A stretch of DNA of 64,000 nt from an uncultured Actinomycetes bacterium (GTDB lineage Bacteria > Actinomycetota > Acidimicrobiia > Acidimicrobiales > RAAP-2): the NCBI GenBank assembly GCA_903825895.1, contig CAIKCI010000008.1:46700-110699 (forward strand), read 5' to 3'. The notes beneath the pieces are model-generated. The model was not told the DNA's origin, made no database searches, and saw only the letters and a list, made by a program, of their open reading frames with translations. How positions within the stretch are numbered: position 1 is the stretch's first letter; each line of letters starts with the position of its first letter. Below, piece after piece: positions 38,661 through 47,571 of this stretch. The position numbers and the translations under genes are program-made.

Positions 38661-40084
38661 TCTTGTTTGGCGTGGAAACGGTCACGGGCATCGCTGTAGC
38701 GACGCAGTGCTTCTTCTCGCTCTTGTTTCAAATCAATCATGGGTTGCGGGTAGTTCGCTTGGTGTAAAAGATCAACCCCTCCCCCGGGTTGGAGCACCCC
38801 AGGTGCTTCAATTCCGGCGAGTTCAGGGACCCACCGATGGATATAGACGCCTTGGGTATCAAAGCGTTCTGCTTGAGCGATGGGATTAAAGATTCGATAG
38901 AACGGGGCGGCATCAGTTCCTGTTCCTGCCGTCCACTGCCAGCCATGTTGGTTCGACGCCACATCACCATCGATCAGGTGCCAAAGAAACCACTTCGCTC
39001 CCCATCGCCAATCCAAGTGAAGGTGTTTCACCAAGAAACTCGCCGCCACCATGCGCGCTCGGTTGTGCATCAAACCTTCGGCCTTCAGCTGGCGCATGGC
39101 TGCATCGACCAAGGGGATGCCAGTTTGACCAAGGGCCCACTGGCGAAATCGCTCCTTGGCTGCAGGACCGCTGTCCCATTCCATCTCGGCCATCTGGGGT
39201 TGAAGCGACGCATTGGCTGAGAGCGGGTTGTGAAACAACACATCGCCATAGAACTCTCGCCACCCAATCTCTGAGCGGAACGTTGTTCGCCCTTCACCGG
39301 GCCCTTGCGAGGCGGCCAAGACCGTGCGGGGGTGGATGCAACCAAAGCGCAGATAGGGCGAGAGCCCCGAGGTCCCTTGAATGCTGAGAATATCCCTGCG
39401 CTCCTTGTAAAAATCAATGTCGTGGTCAACAAAGTCTCCTAAGCGATCAAGCGCAGCCCGTTCACCCCCAGGCGGCAACGGCACGGGAGGGCCATCGAGA
39501 AAATCGTCAAAGAGTGCCGGTCTTCTGGACCCACCTAATCTCCGCAGCGTTTCGTAGTCGCCCGTTGACGGAGCACGAAGCCACTTCACACCGGGAGCAT
39601 CGAGGATCACGTGAGGGCCGGTGATTTCCCACCGTCGACGAAACGCCGTAAAGACCTTGAGCGGAAGTCCCTTCTCGGAGAGCACGACGCCTGGATCAAC
39701 GGCATAGGGCGAGGACACTCGATGAAGGGTCACTCCTTTGAGGGCTAACGCTTCTTCAACCACGGCATCTCGTGCAATCCCCGAAGGAGCAAAATCTCCC
39801 GAGACGACAACATCGCGCACGCCGGTTTCGTCCACGATTTCACGCAGGACCTCAACGGGCTCACCAACCCGAACGACGAGTGGCGATCCCATCTCTTGTT
39901 CAAGTGCCTCAAGGCACGAGATCAAAAACTCAACACGAGCAGGTCCCGAGGAGCCGAGCACCTTCTCATCGATAATGAAGAGAGGAAGAACTCCGTCGGC
40001 ACCACCACGCGCCACGGCTTCATGCAGGCCCGGATGATCACCCAGTCGTAAATCCCGGCGAAACCAAAACAGAGAAGGTGCCAC
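38657..40084 (-). CDS. phr: Deoxyribodipyrimidine photolyase (class I type)
   Basis: A 475-residue DNA-repair flavoprotein that uses light to split pyrimidine dimers. The N-terminal Rossmann domain (FWFRRDLRLGDHPGL) would hold the antenna cofactor; the helical C-terminal domain has the FAD-binding LSPYLRFGCIHPRTV, GWREFYGDVL, MHNRARMVAASFLVKHL and HGWQWTAGTGTD segments. The many Trp residues near WRWGAKWFLWHL fit the electron-transfer chain. A cryptochrome role cannot be excluded. It suggests a sunlit habitat, in line with a planktonic actinobacterium. It is the upstream partner of hemW. Confidence 0.92.
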   Translation of the reverse strand: MAPSLFWFRRDLRLGDHPGLHEAVARGGADGVLPLFIIDEKVLGSSGPARVEFLISCLEALEQEMGSPLVVRVGEPVEVLREIVDETGVRDVVVSGDFAPSGIARDAVVEEALALKGVTLHRVSSPYAVDPGVVLSEKGLPLKVFTAFRRRWEITGPHVILDAPGVKWLRAPSTGDYETLRRLGGSRRPALFDDFLDGPPVPLPPGGERAALDRLGDFVDHDIDFYKERRDILSIQGTSGLSPYLRFGCIHPRTVLAASQGPGEGRTTFRSEIGWREFYGDVLFHNPLSANASLQPQMAEMEWDSGPAAKERFRQWALGQTGIPLVDAAMRQLKAEGLMHNRARMVAASFLVKHLHLDWRWGAKWFLWHLIDGDVASNQHGWQWTAGTGTDAAPFYRIFNPIAQAERFDTQGVYIHRWVPELAGIEAPGVLQPGGGVDLLHQANYPQPMIDLKQEREEALRRYSDARDRFHAKQE

Positions 40085-40087
40085 TTC

Positions 40088-40816
40088 CTAAAGCCCCGTG
40101 AGTGCTCTCGGAGCTTTTAAGCGCCGATCAAGGTGGACTTCCATTGCCTCGGTGGCTAATGCATCGACTTCATGCGCCCCTTCAGGTGGCGTTCCGGTCA
40201 ACACACTCCCCAAATCTCCGCCAAGGATTCGCTGGAGAAGGAGAAGCGCTTCAGGAGAAAGCGGTCGGCCACGGCGGCACTGTTGACAAAGGGCACCCCC
40301 TTCGTTTAAATCAAAAGCAACGAGGGCTACGTCGTCATCGCCACAACTCACACATCGATCAACAACCGGGCCAGCTCCTTCGAGTTCCAAGATCCGCAAG
40401 AAAAATGCTGGCGCTACCAGCATCGGGTCACGTTCTGGGTCATCGAGAACCCGCAACGCCTTGGTGAGCGTCTCGAGAACGCGTTCATCTTGTTGGCCTT
40501 CTTGCGTGATCTGGTCAATCACTTCCAACATGATCTGTCCTGACGACATGCGGGTGTAGTCCTCACGAATTTTCCAGTAGCGCTCGATGACCTCGGCCTG
40601 ATTCACAATGTCCAGGTCACTACGACCCCGCCATAACAACAGCGACACGTAGGTCAATGGCTCCAAGCGAGATCCAAACTTTGACGTGGTCTTGCGGACA
40701 CCTTTGGCGACCGCTCGCACCTTGCCGTGGTGGCGAGTCATCGCCACCACGATACGGTCTGCTTCGCCGAGGCGATAGGTCCGCAAAATAACTCCTTCAT
40801 CTCGCAGTTGCGCCAT
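40088..40816 (-). CDS. recO: DNA repair protein RecO
   Basis: A 242-residue recombination mediator that helps load RecA on SSB-coated DNA. The N-terminal OB fold begins MAQLRDEGVILRTYRLGEADRI, followed by VRAVAKGVRKTTSKFGSRLEPL, both diagnostic. A C-terminal zinc site CVSC ... CQQC is present. The open frame extends far upstream, but homology begins at the ATG at 40816, which overlaps the stop of the small membrane protein gene by one base (TAATG). It starts 3 bases upstream of the photolyase gene region on the same strand. Confidence 0.93.
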   Translation of the reverse strand: MAQLRDEGVILRTYRLGEADRIVVAMTRHHGKVRAVAKGVRKTTSKFGSRLEPLTYVSLLLWRGRSDLDIVNQAEVIERYWKIREDYTRMSSGQIMLEVIDQITQEGQQDERVLETLTKALRVLDDPERDPMLVAPAFFLRILELEGAGPVVDRCVSCGDDDVALVAFDLNEGGALCQQCRRGRPLSPEALLLLQRILGGDLGSVLTGTPPEGAHEVDALATEAMEVHLDRRLKAPRALTGL

Positions 40817-41034
40817 TAAGAATCCTCCGGCTCTTCTTCGCGGCGCTGAAACTCTTGGGCTTTGCGTTGGATGCCGAAGATGTGGTTCATCCAGTTGCCA
40901 CCAGCCACCAAGAGCGCCAAGGCGATAACCCCAATCACTGGTGCTTTCAGCGCATGCACCGTCGTAAACGCCAGCACGACAAGGAGAACGCCTGCGACAA
41001 TGCCCAGGCCAATCCCGAGACGGGTGTAGGTCAC
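40816..41034 (-). CDS. Small two-helix membrane protein between uppS and recO
   Basis: A 72-residue protein with two hydrophobic segments (about residues 6-24 and 29-45) and a charged C-terminal tail ending QRREEEPEDS. I do not know the family. Its start overlaps the uppS stop (ATGA) and its stop overlaps the recO start (TAATG), so it is firmly embedded in a coupled unit, which supports it being a real gene despite its size. Confidence 0.65.
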   Translation of the reverse strand: MTYTRLGIGLGIVAGVLLVVLAFTTVHALKAPVIGVIALALLVAGGNWMNHIFGIQRKAQEFQRREEEPEDS

Positions 41035-41795
41035 GATTCGAGACCGCCGTAGCGACGTTCTCGGCGTTGGTATTCAAGAACTGCTTCATAGAGATGCTCA
41101 CGACGAAAGTCGGGCCAGAGTACGTCGGGAAATACCAACTCAGAGTATGCAATCTCCCACAAGAGAAAGTTCGAGATGCGATGTTCGCCGCTCGTGCGAA
41201 CGACGAGGTCGGGATCGGGCATATCGGGCCAATAGAGGTGTTTGGCGATAGCCTTTTCGTCAATCTTGTTTGCCCCGACTCCTTCTTCAATCAACGCTTT
41301 GACGGCATCGACGATTTCTGCTCGTCCCCCATAATTAAACGCCATCGTCAACGTTAACTTCCGGTTGTTTTTTGTGAGTTCCGCTGATTCGTCCATTTGA
41401 CGCAACACCCGACGCGGCACGCGCCAGTCACGCCGACCAGCAAAGCGGATTCGTACACCTTTTTCGTTGAGTTCGTCACGACGGCGTTGGAGAAGCGACT
41501 GATTGAATCCCATCAGGTAGCGCACTTCATCGGCCGGCCGCCTCCAGTTCTCTGTTGAGAAGGCGTACATGGTCAGCCACTTCACTCCAAGTTCCAAGGC
41601 TCCATCGACCGCATCGACAAGTGCGACTTCGCCCGCCCCATGGCCTTCTGTCCGAGGGAGACCTCGCTGACTCGCCCATCGACCGTTGCCATCCATGACA
41701 CATGCCACGTGGGCTGGGATCGAGGATCGATCAATGTCGCTGGGGACCTGAGCGGTACTGGGCTGCGGTTCGGGGTAAGACGATGACGTTGCCAC
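41031..41795 (-). CDS. uppS: Isoprenyl (polyprenyl) diphosphate synthase, cis-type
   Basis: Makes the long-chain cis-polyprenyl diphosphate used as the lipid carrier in peptidoglycan and glycan synthesis. With the GTG at 41795 it has 254 residues. The catalytic Asp35 is in VACVMDGNGRWA; FSTENWRRP, NYGGRAEIVDA, DLVVRTSGEHRISNFLLW and the C-terminal RREHLYEAV segments follow. A longer frame up to 41885 would overlap the divergent dinG start, and its extra 30 residues look non-conserved, so I chose the GTG. Confidence 0.92.
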   Translation of the reverse strand: MATSSSYPEPQPSTAQVPSDIDRSSIPAHVACVMDGNGRWASQRGLPRTEGHGAGEVALVDAVDGALELGVKWLTMYAFSTENWRRPADEVRYLMGFNQSLLQRRRDELNEKGVRIRFAGRRDWRVPRRVLRQMDESAELTKNNRKLTLTMAFNYGGRAEIVDAVKALIEEGVGANKIDEKAIAKHLYWPDMPDPDLVVRTSGEHRISNFLLWEIAYSELVFPDVLWPDFRREHLYEAVLEYQRRERRYGGLES

Positions 41796-41865
41796 GCCAC
41801 CGAACCTACTTCGCCCATCGACCGGTGGCGCTCCACCGGGGTGTTCGCCCACTACGGTTCGATGA

Positions 41866-43791
41866 GTGCCCGTTGAATCCTCCACCCCCGATGGGACCCG
41901 TTCCCCGATCGTTCAAGCCCTTGTTGACGTCACCGATGCACTCCCCGGTGGGGGCGAGTTGCGTCCTGGCCAACTGGTCATGGCTGATGCGGTCGATGAG
42001 GCGTTCGCCGAATCCCGCCATTTAATTATCCAGGCAGGAACGGGGACCGGAAAGTCCTTGGCCTACCTCGTCCCCGCTGCCAAACGGGGGCGTCCTGTCC
42101 TCATCGCCACCGCCACCAAAGCCCTCCAAGAGCAACTCGCCGAACGAGATCTTCCTCTCGTCGCCTCCACGCTGGGTGACCTTTCGGTGGCCGTCTTAAA
42201 GGGCCGAGCCAACTATCTGTGTCGCCAGCGAACCGCCGAATTGGCGGAGCGTGGGTTTCAGTCAGCGCTCGCCGACGAGAGTGATGGCGACGATGGTCCT
42301 CGCCAAGAGCGCCTCGTCGCGTCGGTACAGCGAATCTTGGCCTGGGAGTCGACTACCCAAAGTGGTGACCGCTCAGAACTCGATGACGACGTCTCCGACA
42401 AGGCCTGGTCAATGGTTTCAGTCGGGCCGCGTGAGTGTCCGGGCGCCTTCGTCTGCCCACAAGGAAGCCGTTGCTTTGCCGAACAGGCTCGCAACAACGC
42501 CGCTGAAGCCGACTTGATCGTCGTAAACCTTCATCTCCTTGGTTCGCACATGGCCAGTGGGGGCACTGTCTTGCCGGACGTCGATGCCATCATCATCGAC
42601 GAGGCTCATGAGCTCGAGGGAGTCATGACCCAGTCGCTCGGCATCGAACTCTCCCCAGGACGCATACGCTCGCTCGGCACCCTGGCTCGCCAAGTTGTAA
42701 AAAGCTCAGGGACGTCTCAAGCGATGGAACTGACCAATCTTGCTGAGGCGCTCGCCATTGAACTTGGCTTCTTTGACGATGCTGCCCGCGTCGAATTGGT
42801 CGATGGAGAAGGGGTGAGCGAGACCTTGCGCCTCCTCGATGAGGCCACCAGAAGAATCTTAAGTGCCCTGCGTGATGTTCAAGAGAATGGAGATGCTCGA
42901 GTCGCCCGGGCCATCAGTGCAGCGACTCGGCTGTTGGAAGAAGTTGGCAAGCTACGCACACCGGGAGACAACGATGTCCTGTGGATCTCGGGCACTCGCA
43001 ACGCCCACGCGTTAGTACTCTCCCCCATTGACGTGGGCCCCGCTCTGGCCGCTGGTCTCTTTGCTCAAGCCACAGTCGTCATGACCAGTGCGACCATCCC
43101 CCCAATGTTCTCGCAGCGATTAGGGATTGATCCCGCTGAGTTCACTCAACTTGATGTGGGTTCGCCCTTCGACTTTGCCCAGCAAAGCATGCTGTATGTC
43201 GCCGAAGGAATCGGTGATCGTCGCGCTGATGATGCGGAAGAGCGCATCGCCGATGAGCTCAAGGCACTCATTGACGCAGCTGGCGGCAGAACCTTAGCGC
43301 TCTTCACGTCGCGCAGGGCAATGGAACACGTCGCCGATCTCGTGGCCGATCGCGTGGACTATCCGGTTTTAGTTCAAGGGGCAGCCACGAACCGCGCACT
43401 CATTGATCGATTCCGTGACGAAGAAGATGCCTGTCTCTTTGCCACGATGGGAATGTGGCAAGGCCTCGACGTGCCGGGACGCAGCCTGTCAGTCGTTGCC
43501 ATCGATCGCTTGCCCTTTGGTCGACCCGATGACCCTCTCCTTGAAGCTCGACGTTCACTCGCTGGCTCCAAGGCCTTCTCTCTCGTCGATCTTCCTCGAG
43601 CGGCAACCCTGTTGGCTCAAGGTGTCGGGCGTTTAATTCGATCCACCAGTGATCGGGGCGTGGTCGCCGTGCTTGATGATCGCTTAGCAACGGCGAACTA
43701 TCGCTCGGTGCTCTTGAACGCTCTGCCACCGATGAAGCGCACACGATCACGCGAAGAAGTTATTGCGTTTTTAGATGACGCTCTGCACTAA
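41866..43791 (+). CDS. dinG: DinG-family ATP-dependent DNA helicase (XPD-like)
   Basis: A 641-residue superfamily 2 helicase. Walker A is QAGTGTGKS (56-64), the DEAH box is IIIDEAHELEG (about residue 245), and four cysteines (one near residue 113, three in CPGAFVCPQGSRCF around 191-204) match the iron-sulfur cluster of XPD/DinG helicases. C-terminal motifs include LALFTSRRAME and QGVGRLIRSTSDRGVV. It likely unwinds forked DNA or R-loops. The start is a GTG at 41866, as no ATG exists in frame nearby. It is divergent from uppS. Confidence 0.92.
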   Translation: MPVESSTPDGTRSPIVQALVDVTDALPGGGELRPGQLVMADAVDEAFAESRHLIIQAGTGTGKSLAYLVPAAKRGRPVLIATATKALQEQLAERDLPLVASTLGDLSVAVLKGRANYLCRQRTAELAERGFQSALADESDGDDGPRQERLVASVQRILAWESTTQSGDRSELDDDVSDKAWSMVSVGPRECPGAFVCPQGSRCFAEQARNNAAEADLIVVNLHLLGSHMASGGTVLPDVDAIIIDEAHELEGVMTQSLGIELSPGRIRSLGTLARQVVKSSGTSQAMELTNLAEALAIELGFFDDAARVELVDGEGVSETLRLLDEATRRILSALRDVQENGDARVARAISAATRLLEEVGKLRTPGDNDVLWISGTRNAHALVLSPIDVGPALAAGLFAQATVVMTSATIPPMFSQRLGIDPAEFTQLDVGSPFDFAQQSMLYVAEGIGDRRADDAEERIADELKALIDAAGGRTLALFTSRRAMEHVADLVADRVDYPVLVQGAATNRALIDRFRDEEDACLFATMGMWQGLDVPGRSLSVVAIDRLPFGRPDDPLLEARRSLAGSKAFSLVDLPRAATLLAQGVGRLIRSTSDRGVVAVLDDRLATANYRSVLLNALPPMKRTRSREEVIAFLDDALH

Positions 43792-43824
43792 GCGCCATTT
43801 GCGGGCAGTAAGTTCATTCATTCT

Positions 43825-43896
43825 TTAGGGAGCATCTTCGCCAATGGCGGTTCCTCCATCAACGTTCAGGCGTTTCCCGGCGAGGTGCTCGCTCAG
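43825..43896 (-). pseudogene. Possible C-terminal remnant of a short-chain dehydrogenase
   Basis: Between the LLM oxidoreductase stop and dinG, the minus strand reads L-S-E-H-L-A-G-K-R-L-N-V-D-G-G-T-A-I and ends GEDAP-stop. This resembles the end of classical short-chain dehydrogenases (xxxTGQxxNVDGG). The rest of such a gene is missing, its place being taken by the LLM gene in another frame. No start codon or ribosome-binding site serves it. I judge it a deletion remnant; chance similarity over 23 residues is the alternative. Confidence 0.4.
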
Positions 43897-44789
43897 GAGA
43901 ACACCCCGGCGACCTGTTCGGCGTATCGCATGAGTTGGTCGCGCACGTGAGGCAAATCTTTTGCTTGGGCAATCCTGGGATTGACAATCAGTCGCGAAGC
44001 GCCGGCGTCAACGTAGACCTTCACGACGCTGAGCTCTTCTTCGGTCGACGGATCAAAGCTTCCCGGCCACGCCGTCATGGCCACGGCGTTGCCGTCTCGG
44101 CCAGCATGCTCTGCTGCGCTACGCAGGAGGGCTGCTTGGCGGACAAATTCTTCAGGCGAAATCGTAAACGGGAACCACCCGTCGGCCATCGCGCCCGCAC
44201 GCTTGACGGCGGGATCGCTGTGACCTCCGAGGACAATGGGCACCTTGCTCAGGGTTGGGGAAGGGACCATGAAGACGCGGTCGAAGTTTACGTACTGTCC
44301 GTGATAAGTCGCAGGCTGCGCGCTCCACAGCTCACGCATGGCTTCAATACACTCGGTGAGTTGGTCACCTCGATGCTCGAATGATGCACCCACCGCCGCA
44401 TACTCTTCACGCTGCCACCCGATGCCGAGGCCGATTTCCATGCGGCCGCCCGAGAGTCGATCGATTGTGGCGACACGTTTGGCCAGCACGGTCGGTGAAT
44501 GGAGTGGGGCGATCACCATGGCCGTGCCCAAGATCAACCGCTGAGAGATTCCCGCGATGAAGGCGAGAAGCTCGAGTGGATCAGGCATTTCGACGCTACC
44601 GGGTTCACCAAACATTTTTCCGTTGTCGGAGTAAGGATATTTTGGGTCGTACTCTTGGGCGATCACAACGTGTTCGACGGCCCAAATCGATTCAGCGCCG
44701 CACTCTTCAACGACCCCAATGAACTCCTCGAGGAACGCACCCGAACTTGCCAACCCGTTCGCATACGGAGCAATCACACCAAACTTCAT
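43893..44789 (-). CDS. LLM-class F420-type oxidoreductase
   Basis: A 298-residue TIM-barrel luciferase-like monooxygenase family protein. It opens MKFGVIAPYANGL, has the LGTAMVIAPLHSPTVLAKRVATIDRLSGGR strand-helix region (split around residues 90-120), then the GIGWQREEYAA motif and a PIVLGGHSDPAVKRA segment, the usual pattern of actinobacterial F420-dependent members; whether the cofactor is F420 or FMN is inferred from family. The ATG at 44789 is preferred to a GTG at 44813 because an aaggggg ribosome-binding site is then correctly spaced. It stands between era and dinG. Confidence 0.85.
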   Translation of the reverse strand: MKFGVIAPYANGLASSGAFLEEFIGVVEECGAESIWAVEHVVIAQEYDPKYPYSDNGKMFGEPGSVEMPDPLELLAFIAGISQRLILGTAMVIAPLHSPTVLAKRVATIDRLSGGRMEIGLGIGWQREEYAAVGASFEHRGDQLTECIEAMRELWSAQPATYHGQYVNFDRVFMVPSPTLSKVPIVLGGHSDPAVKRAGAMADGWFPFTISPEEFVRQAALLRSAAEHAGRDGNAVAMTAWPGSFDPSTEEELSVVKVYVDAGASRLIVNPRIAQAKDLPHVRDQLMRYAEQVAGVFS

Positions 44790-44831
44790 ACCCCTCACCC
44801 CCTTGTCGCTCACAGATTAGCGAATGGTGCC

Positions 44832-45737
44832 TTAGAGGCCGAAACGGTCCAGTACTTCGGGTCTACTTTGCCAGTGCTTCTCGACCCGCACATAGAGTTC
44901 GAGGAAGGTGCCTTCTGGAAGTTGTGATCGCACGTGCGTGCCGACCTCCTTTAAAAGGTCCCCGCCCTTGCCAATAACGATCGCTTTCTGAGACTCGCGC
45001 TCGACCAGGATCTCGACTTTCACATACTTGTCTTCCCACTCGGTCACCACACAGTGAATGGAGTGGGGCAATTCATCACGAGTTCGAGAGAGCAACTGCT
45101 CTCGCACCAGCTCTGCAATGTGCTCAGCCGCACCCTGGTCGCTCAGCATTTCCGCTGGATAATACGCCGGGCCCTCATCAAGTGAGGCCACAACGGCCTT
45201 CACCAGGACATCAACACCCTTCCCCTTTTTGGCCGAAATAGGAAACATCTCTGCATTTTGAGCCACTCGAACCGCGGCGTCACCCAACGCCGCGGCGATC
45301 TCTTCCAAGGTGGCCAATCCCTTTACGAGTTGCTCGGCGGTCTTCGCTGGTCCTGCTGCATCGACTTTATTGACGGCAACGAGCAATCTCGGGCCTCCGC
45401 GAGCTGCAACCTCGAGCGATCGCTTTAAGACCATCTTGTCACCGGGTCCGATTGCATTATTTGCTTCAACGAGGGCAATAATGACGTCGACGTCATGGAA
45501 CGAATCCATCGCTTGTTCATTGAGACGGTTCCCCAGCGCTGTTTTCGGACGATGAAGCCCAGGAGTGTCGACGAAGATCACTTGCGTCTCTTCGGTGGTT
45601 AATACTCCTCGGATTTGATGACGCGTCGTGTTCGGGCGAGACGAGGTAATCGTTACTTTCTCACCGATGATGGCATTGAGCAACGTTGACTTTCCCACGT
45701 TCGGTCGACCCACAATGGTGGCGAATCCAGAGCGCAC
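44832..45737 (-). CDS. era: GTPase Era
   Basis: Era binds the 3' end of 16S rRNA and helps mature the 30S subunit. The 301-residue protein has G1 GRPNVGKST (10-18), the switch region TTRHQIRG, G3 DTPGLHRP, G4 NKVD and G5 SAKKG, then a C-terminal KH domain with AIVIGKGGDLLKEVG. The start is a GTG at 45737 that overlaps the stop of the upstream CorC gene (TAGTG). It is the last gene in the long hrcA-led string. Confidence 0.96.
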   Translation of the reverse strand: MRSGFATIVGRPNVGKSTLLNAIIGEKVTITSSRPNTTRHQIRGVLTTEETQVIFVDTPGLHRPKTALGNRLNEQAMDSFHDVDVIIALVEANNAIGPGDKMVLKRSLEVAARGGPRLLVAVNKVDAAGPAKTAEQLVKGLATLEEIAAALGDAAVRVAQNAEMFPISAKKGKGVDVLVKAVVASLDEGPAYYPAEMLSDQGAAEHIAELVREQLLSRTRDELPHSIHCVVTEWEDKYVKVEILVERESQKAIVIGKGGDLLKEVGTHVRSQLPEGTFLELYVRVEKHWQSRPEVLDRFGL

Positions 45738-47041
45738 TAGCTGTCCTCGTCGTGGTCGACGTCAACAGGTGGCTCCATGCGGTGAATACGAATCCGGTCG
45801 ATCCGGCGGCCATCAACGTGTTCAGCAGTAAGGCGAAACCCGGCGATCTCTTCTCCTTCGCCCTGAGTCGGAACGCCGCCGACGACATCAAGGAGCAATC
45901 CACTGATCGTGTCCCAGGTCCCCTTGGGTAGGGATGTGTCGAGCAAGTCATCGACATCGTCGATCGCCATACGGCCGGGCACAATAACCGTATCGTCATC
46001 AATGCGCTCAATCGGATCTTCTTCAACATCAAATTCGTCGACGATTTCTCCCACCAGCTCTTCGATCACGTCTTCCAGGGTCACGAGACCTGCGGTACCG
46101 CCGTACTCATCGACGACAATTACTTGATGAACCTTGCGCTCTTGCATCTCGCGCAACAATTCAGCGACTGGCTTCGTCTCAGGGACGAAGTGGGCCGTTC
46201 GCATATGTCCGGCTACCAACTCGTCGCCACTTCCTCCTCGTTCGATTCGAACCAGATCCTTTGTATAGGCAATCCCGACGACATCGTCAATGGTCTCGGC
46301 GTAGATGGGAAGGCGTGAGAATCCCGCTTCGAGCGCTTCGACGAGGGCGTCCGATACCGAAATCGTGTTCTCCATGGCCACCATGTCGGGGCGCGGCACC
46401 ATGACTTCTCGAACAATCGTGTCGCCAAAGCCAATGATGGAGTGAATGAACTCACGCTCTTCGGCGTCGATCACCGCTTCATCGTGGGCCACATTGGCCA
46501 TCGCAAGCAACTCGGCCTCTGTCACCATCGAGACGCTGACGTTCTCGCCTCGGCGACCTAACACCAGGTTGGCAAGGCCAATCAAAACACGTGAGATGGC
46601 TCGAATCGGTGGGAAACGAATGAGACCGTGAACGACCGGGGCGCTCGACAATGCAGCGCGCTCGGGATGATGGACTGCCCAGTTTTTTGGAACCGCCTCA
46701 AAGAAGACAAAGATGATCACCACTTCAAAGATCGTGGCAGCAAGAATTCCCCATCCCCCCAGCCAGGTGTCCGCCAAGACGCCGATCAGGGTGGCCGAAA
46801 CCAGTTGACAGATCAACACGAGGAGAAGGAGGGGATTTAAAAATTGCTCGGGGTGTTGCACCAGTCGCACGAGCGACGTTGCTCCTCGTCGCTTCTCGTC
46901 GTCGAGGGCACGGGCCTTAATCTTGGACGTTCGCACCAAGGCGGTCTCCGCCATGGCCAATGCTCCAGAAGCCACGAGCAGTATCAGCACCACCACACTC
47001 AGCACAATTTGAATTCCAACACTCATCGTGGCCAGCATCAT
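45737..47041 (-). CDS. CNNM/CorC-type transporter (DUF21, CBS pair, CorC domain)
   Basis: A 434-residue protein: an N-terminal CNNM/DUF21 membrane domain (three or four helices, about 1-140), a CBS pair (about 200-325) containing MVPRPDMVAMENTISVSDAL and HQVIVVDEYGGTAGLVTLEDVIEELVG split here across about residues 290-320, and a C-terminal CorC_HlyC domain. Such proteins are implicated in Mg2+/Co2+ efflux or resistance; the older name haemolysin is misleading. Its start overlaps the ybeY stop (ATGA), and the next gene is era, a conserved arrangement. Confidence 0.92.
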   Translation of the reverse strand: MMLATMSVGIQIVLSVVVLILLVASGALAMAETALVRTSKIKARALDDEKRRGATSLVRLVQHPEQFLNPLLLLVLICQLVSATLIGVLADTWLGGWGILAATIFEVVIIFVFFEAVPKNWAVHHPERAALSSAPVVHGLIRFPPIRAISRVLIGLANLVLGRRGENVSVSMVTEAELLAMANVAHDEAVIDAEEREFIHSIIGFGDTIVREVMVPRPDMVAMENTISVSDALVEALEAGFSRLPIYAETIDDVVGIAYTKDLVRIERGGSGDELVAGHMRTAHFVPETKPVAELLREMQERKVHQVIVVDEYGGTAGLVTLEDVIEELVGEIVDEFDVEEDPIERIDDDTVIVPGRMAIDDVDDLLDTSLPKGTWDTISGLLLDVVGGVPTQGEGEEIAGFRLTAEHVDGRRIDRIRIHRMEPPVDVDHDEDS

Positions 47042-47571
47042 GCTGATTCTTTTGCGGCAAACATCCTAAGCAACTCTTGTTCGCGCTGTTCCATCTTCTC
47101 GGCTTCAGCATCGACTTGGTGATCCCAGCCCAAGAGGTGCAAGACACCGTGGACCACCAGGAGCGAGATCTCGCCATCGAGCGTGGTCTCGTGCTCCGCT
47201 GCATTCTTCTTCGCTATCGACGGACAGATCACGATGTCGCCAAGAAGTGTGACGGGTTCTTCGTCGTCGGACTCTTCGAAGCCTGGTCCAGTGCTGCCGG
47301 AATCGGGAAACCTCCCTGAAGGAATCGGCTCGTCATCGAGTGGGAAACTCAGCACATCGGTGGGGCCTTTTTTTCCGAGGAAGCGCTCGTTCAAGGTAGC
47401 AATGGCTGTCTCTTCGACAAAGAAGAGCGACACCTCGGCGTTGGAGGGCACCCCCTGCGCCCCGAGGGCCACCGACGTCAACGCAATATAACGCTCCAGG
47501 TCAATCTGTTCATCAGACTGCTCATCAGCCCCAAAGACCTCAATGGCCACTCGATGCCTTGCCCTCGTCAT
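47038..47571 (-). CDS. ybeY: Endoribonuclease YbeY
   Basis: A metal-dependent RNase involved in 16S rRNA 3' maturation and ribosome quality control. The zinc-binding motif HGVLHLLGWDH lies near residue 148, and LNERFLGKKGPTDVLSFPLD, LLGDIVIC precede it. An insertion rich in Pro, Gly and Asp (about residues 85-105) lengthens the protein compared with the usual 150 or so. The start is uncertain: ATG at 47571 overlaps phoH by 32 bases; a GTG at 47550 (protein [11 protein letters not shown]) with an aagg sequence is an alternative. Confidence 0.92.
   Translation of the reverse strand: MTRARHRVAIEVFGADEQSDEQIDLERYIALTSVALGAQGVPSNAEVSLFFVEETAIATLNERFLGKKGPTDVLSFPLDDEPIPSGRFPDSGSTGPGFEESDDEEPVTLLGDIVICPSIAKKNAAEHETTLDGEISLLVVHGVLHLLGWDHQVDAEAEKMEQREQELLRMFAAKESA

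Noticed and set aside
41796..41885. Upstream extension of uppS
   Set aside because: It would overlap the divergent dinG start, and homology only begins after the GTG at 41795.
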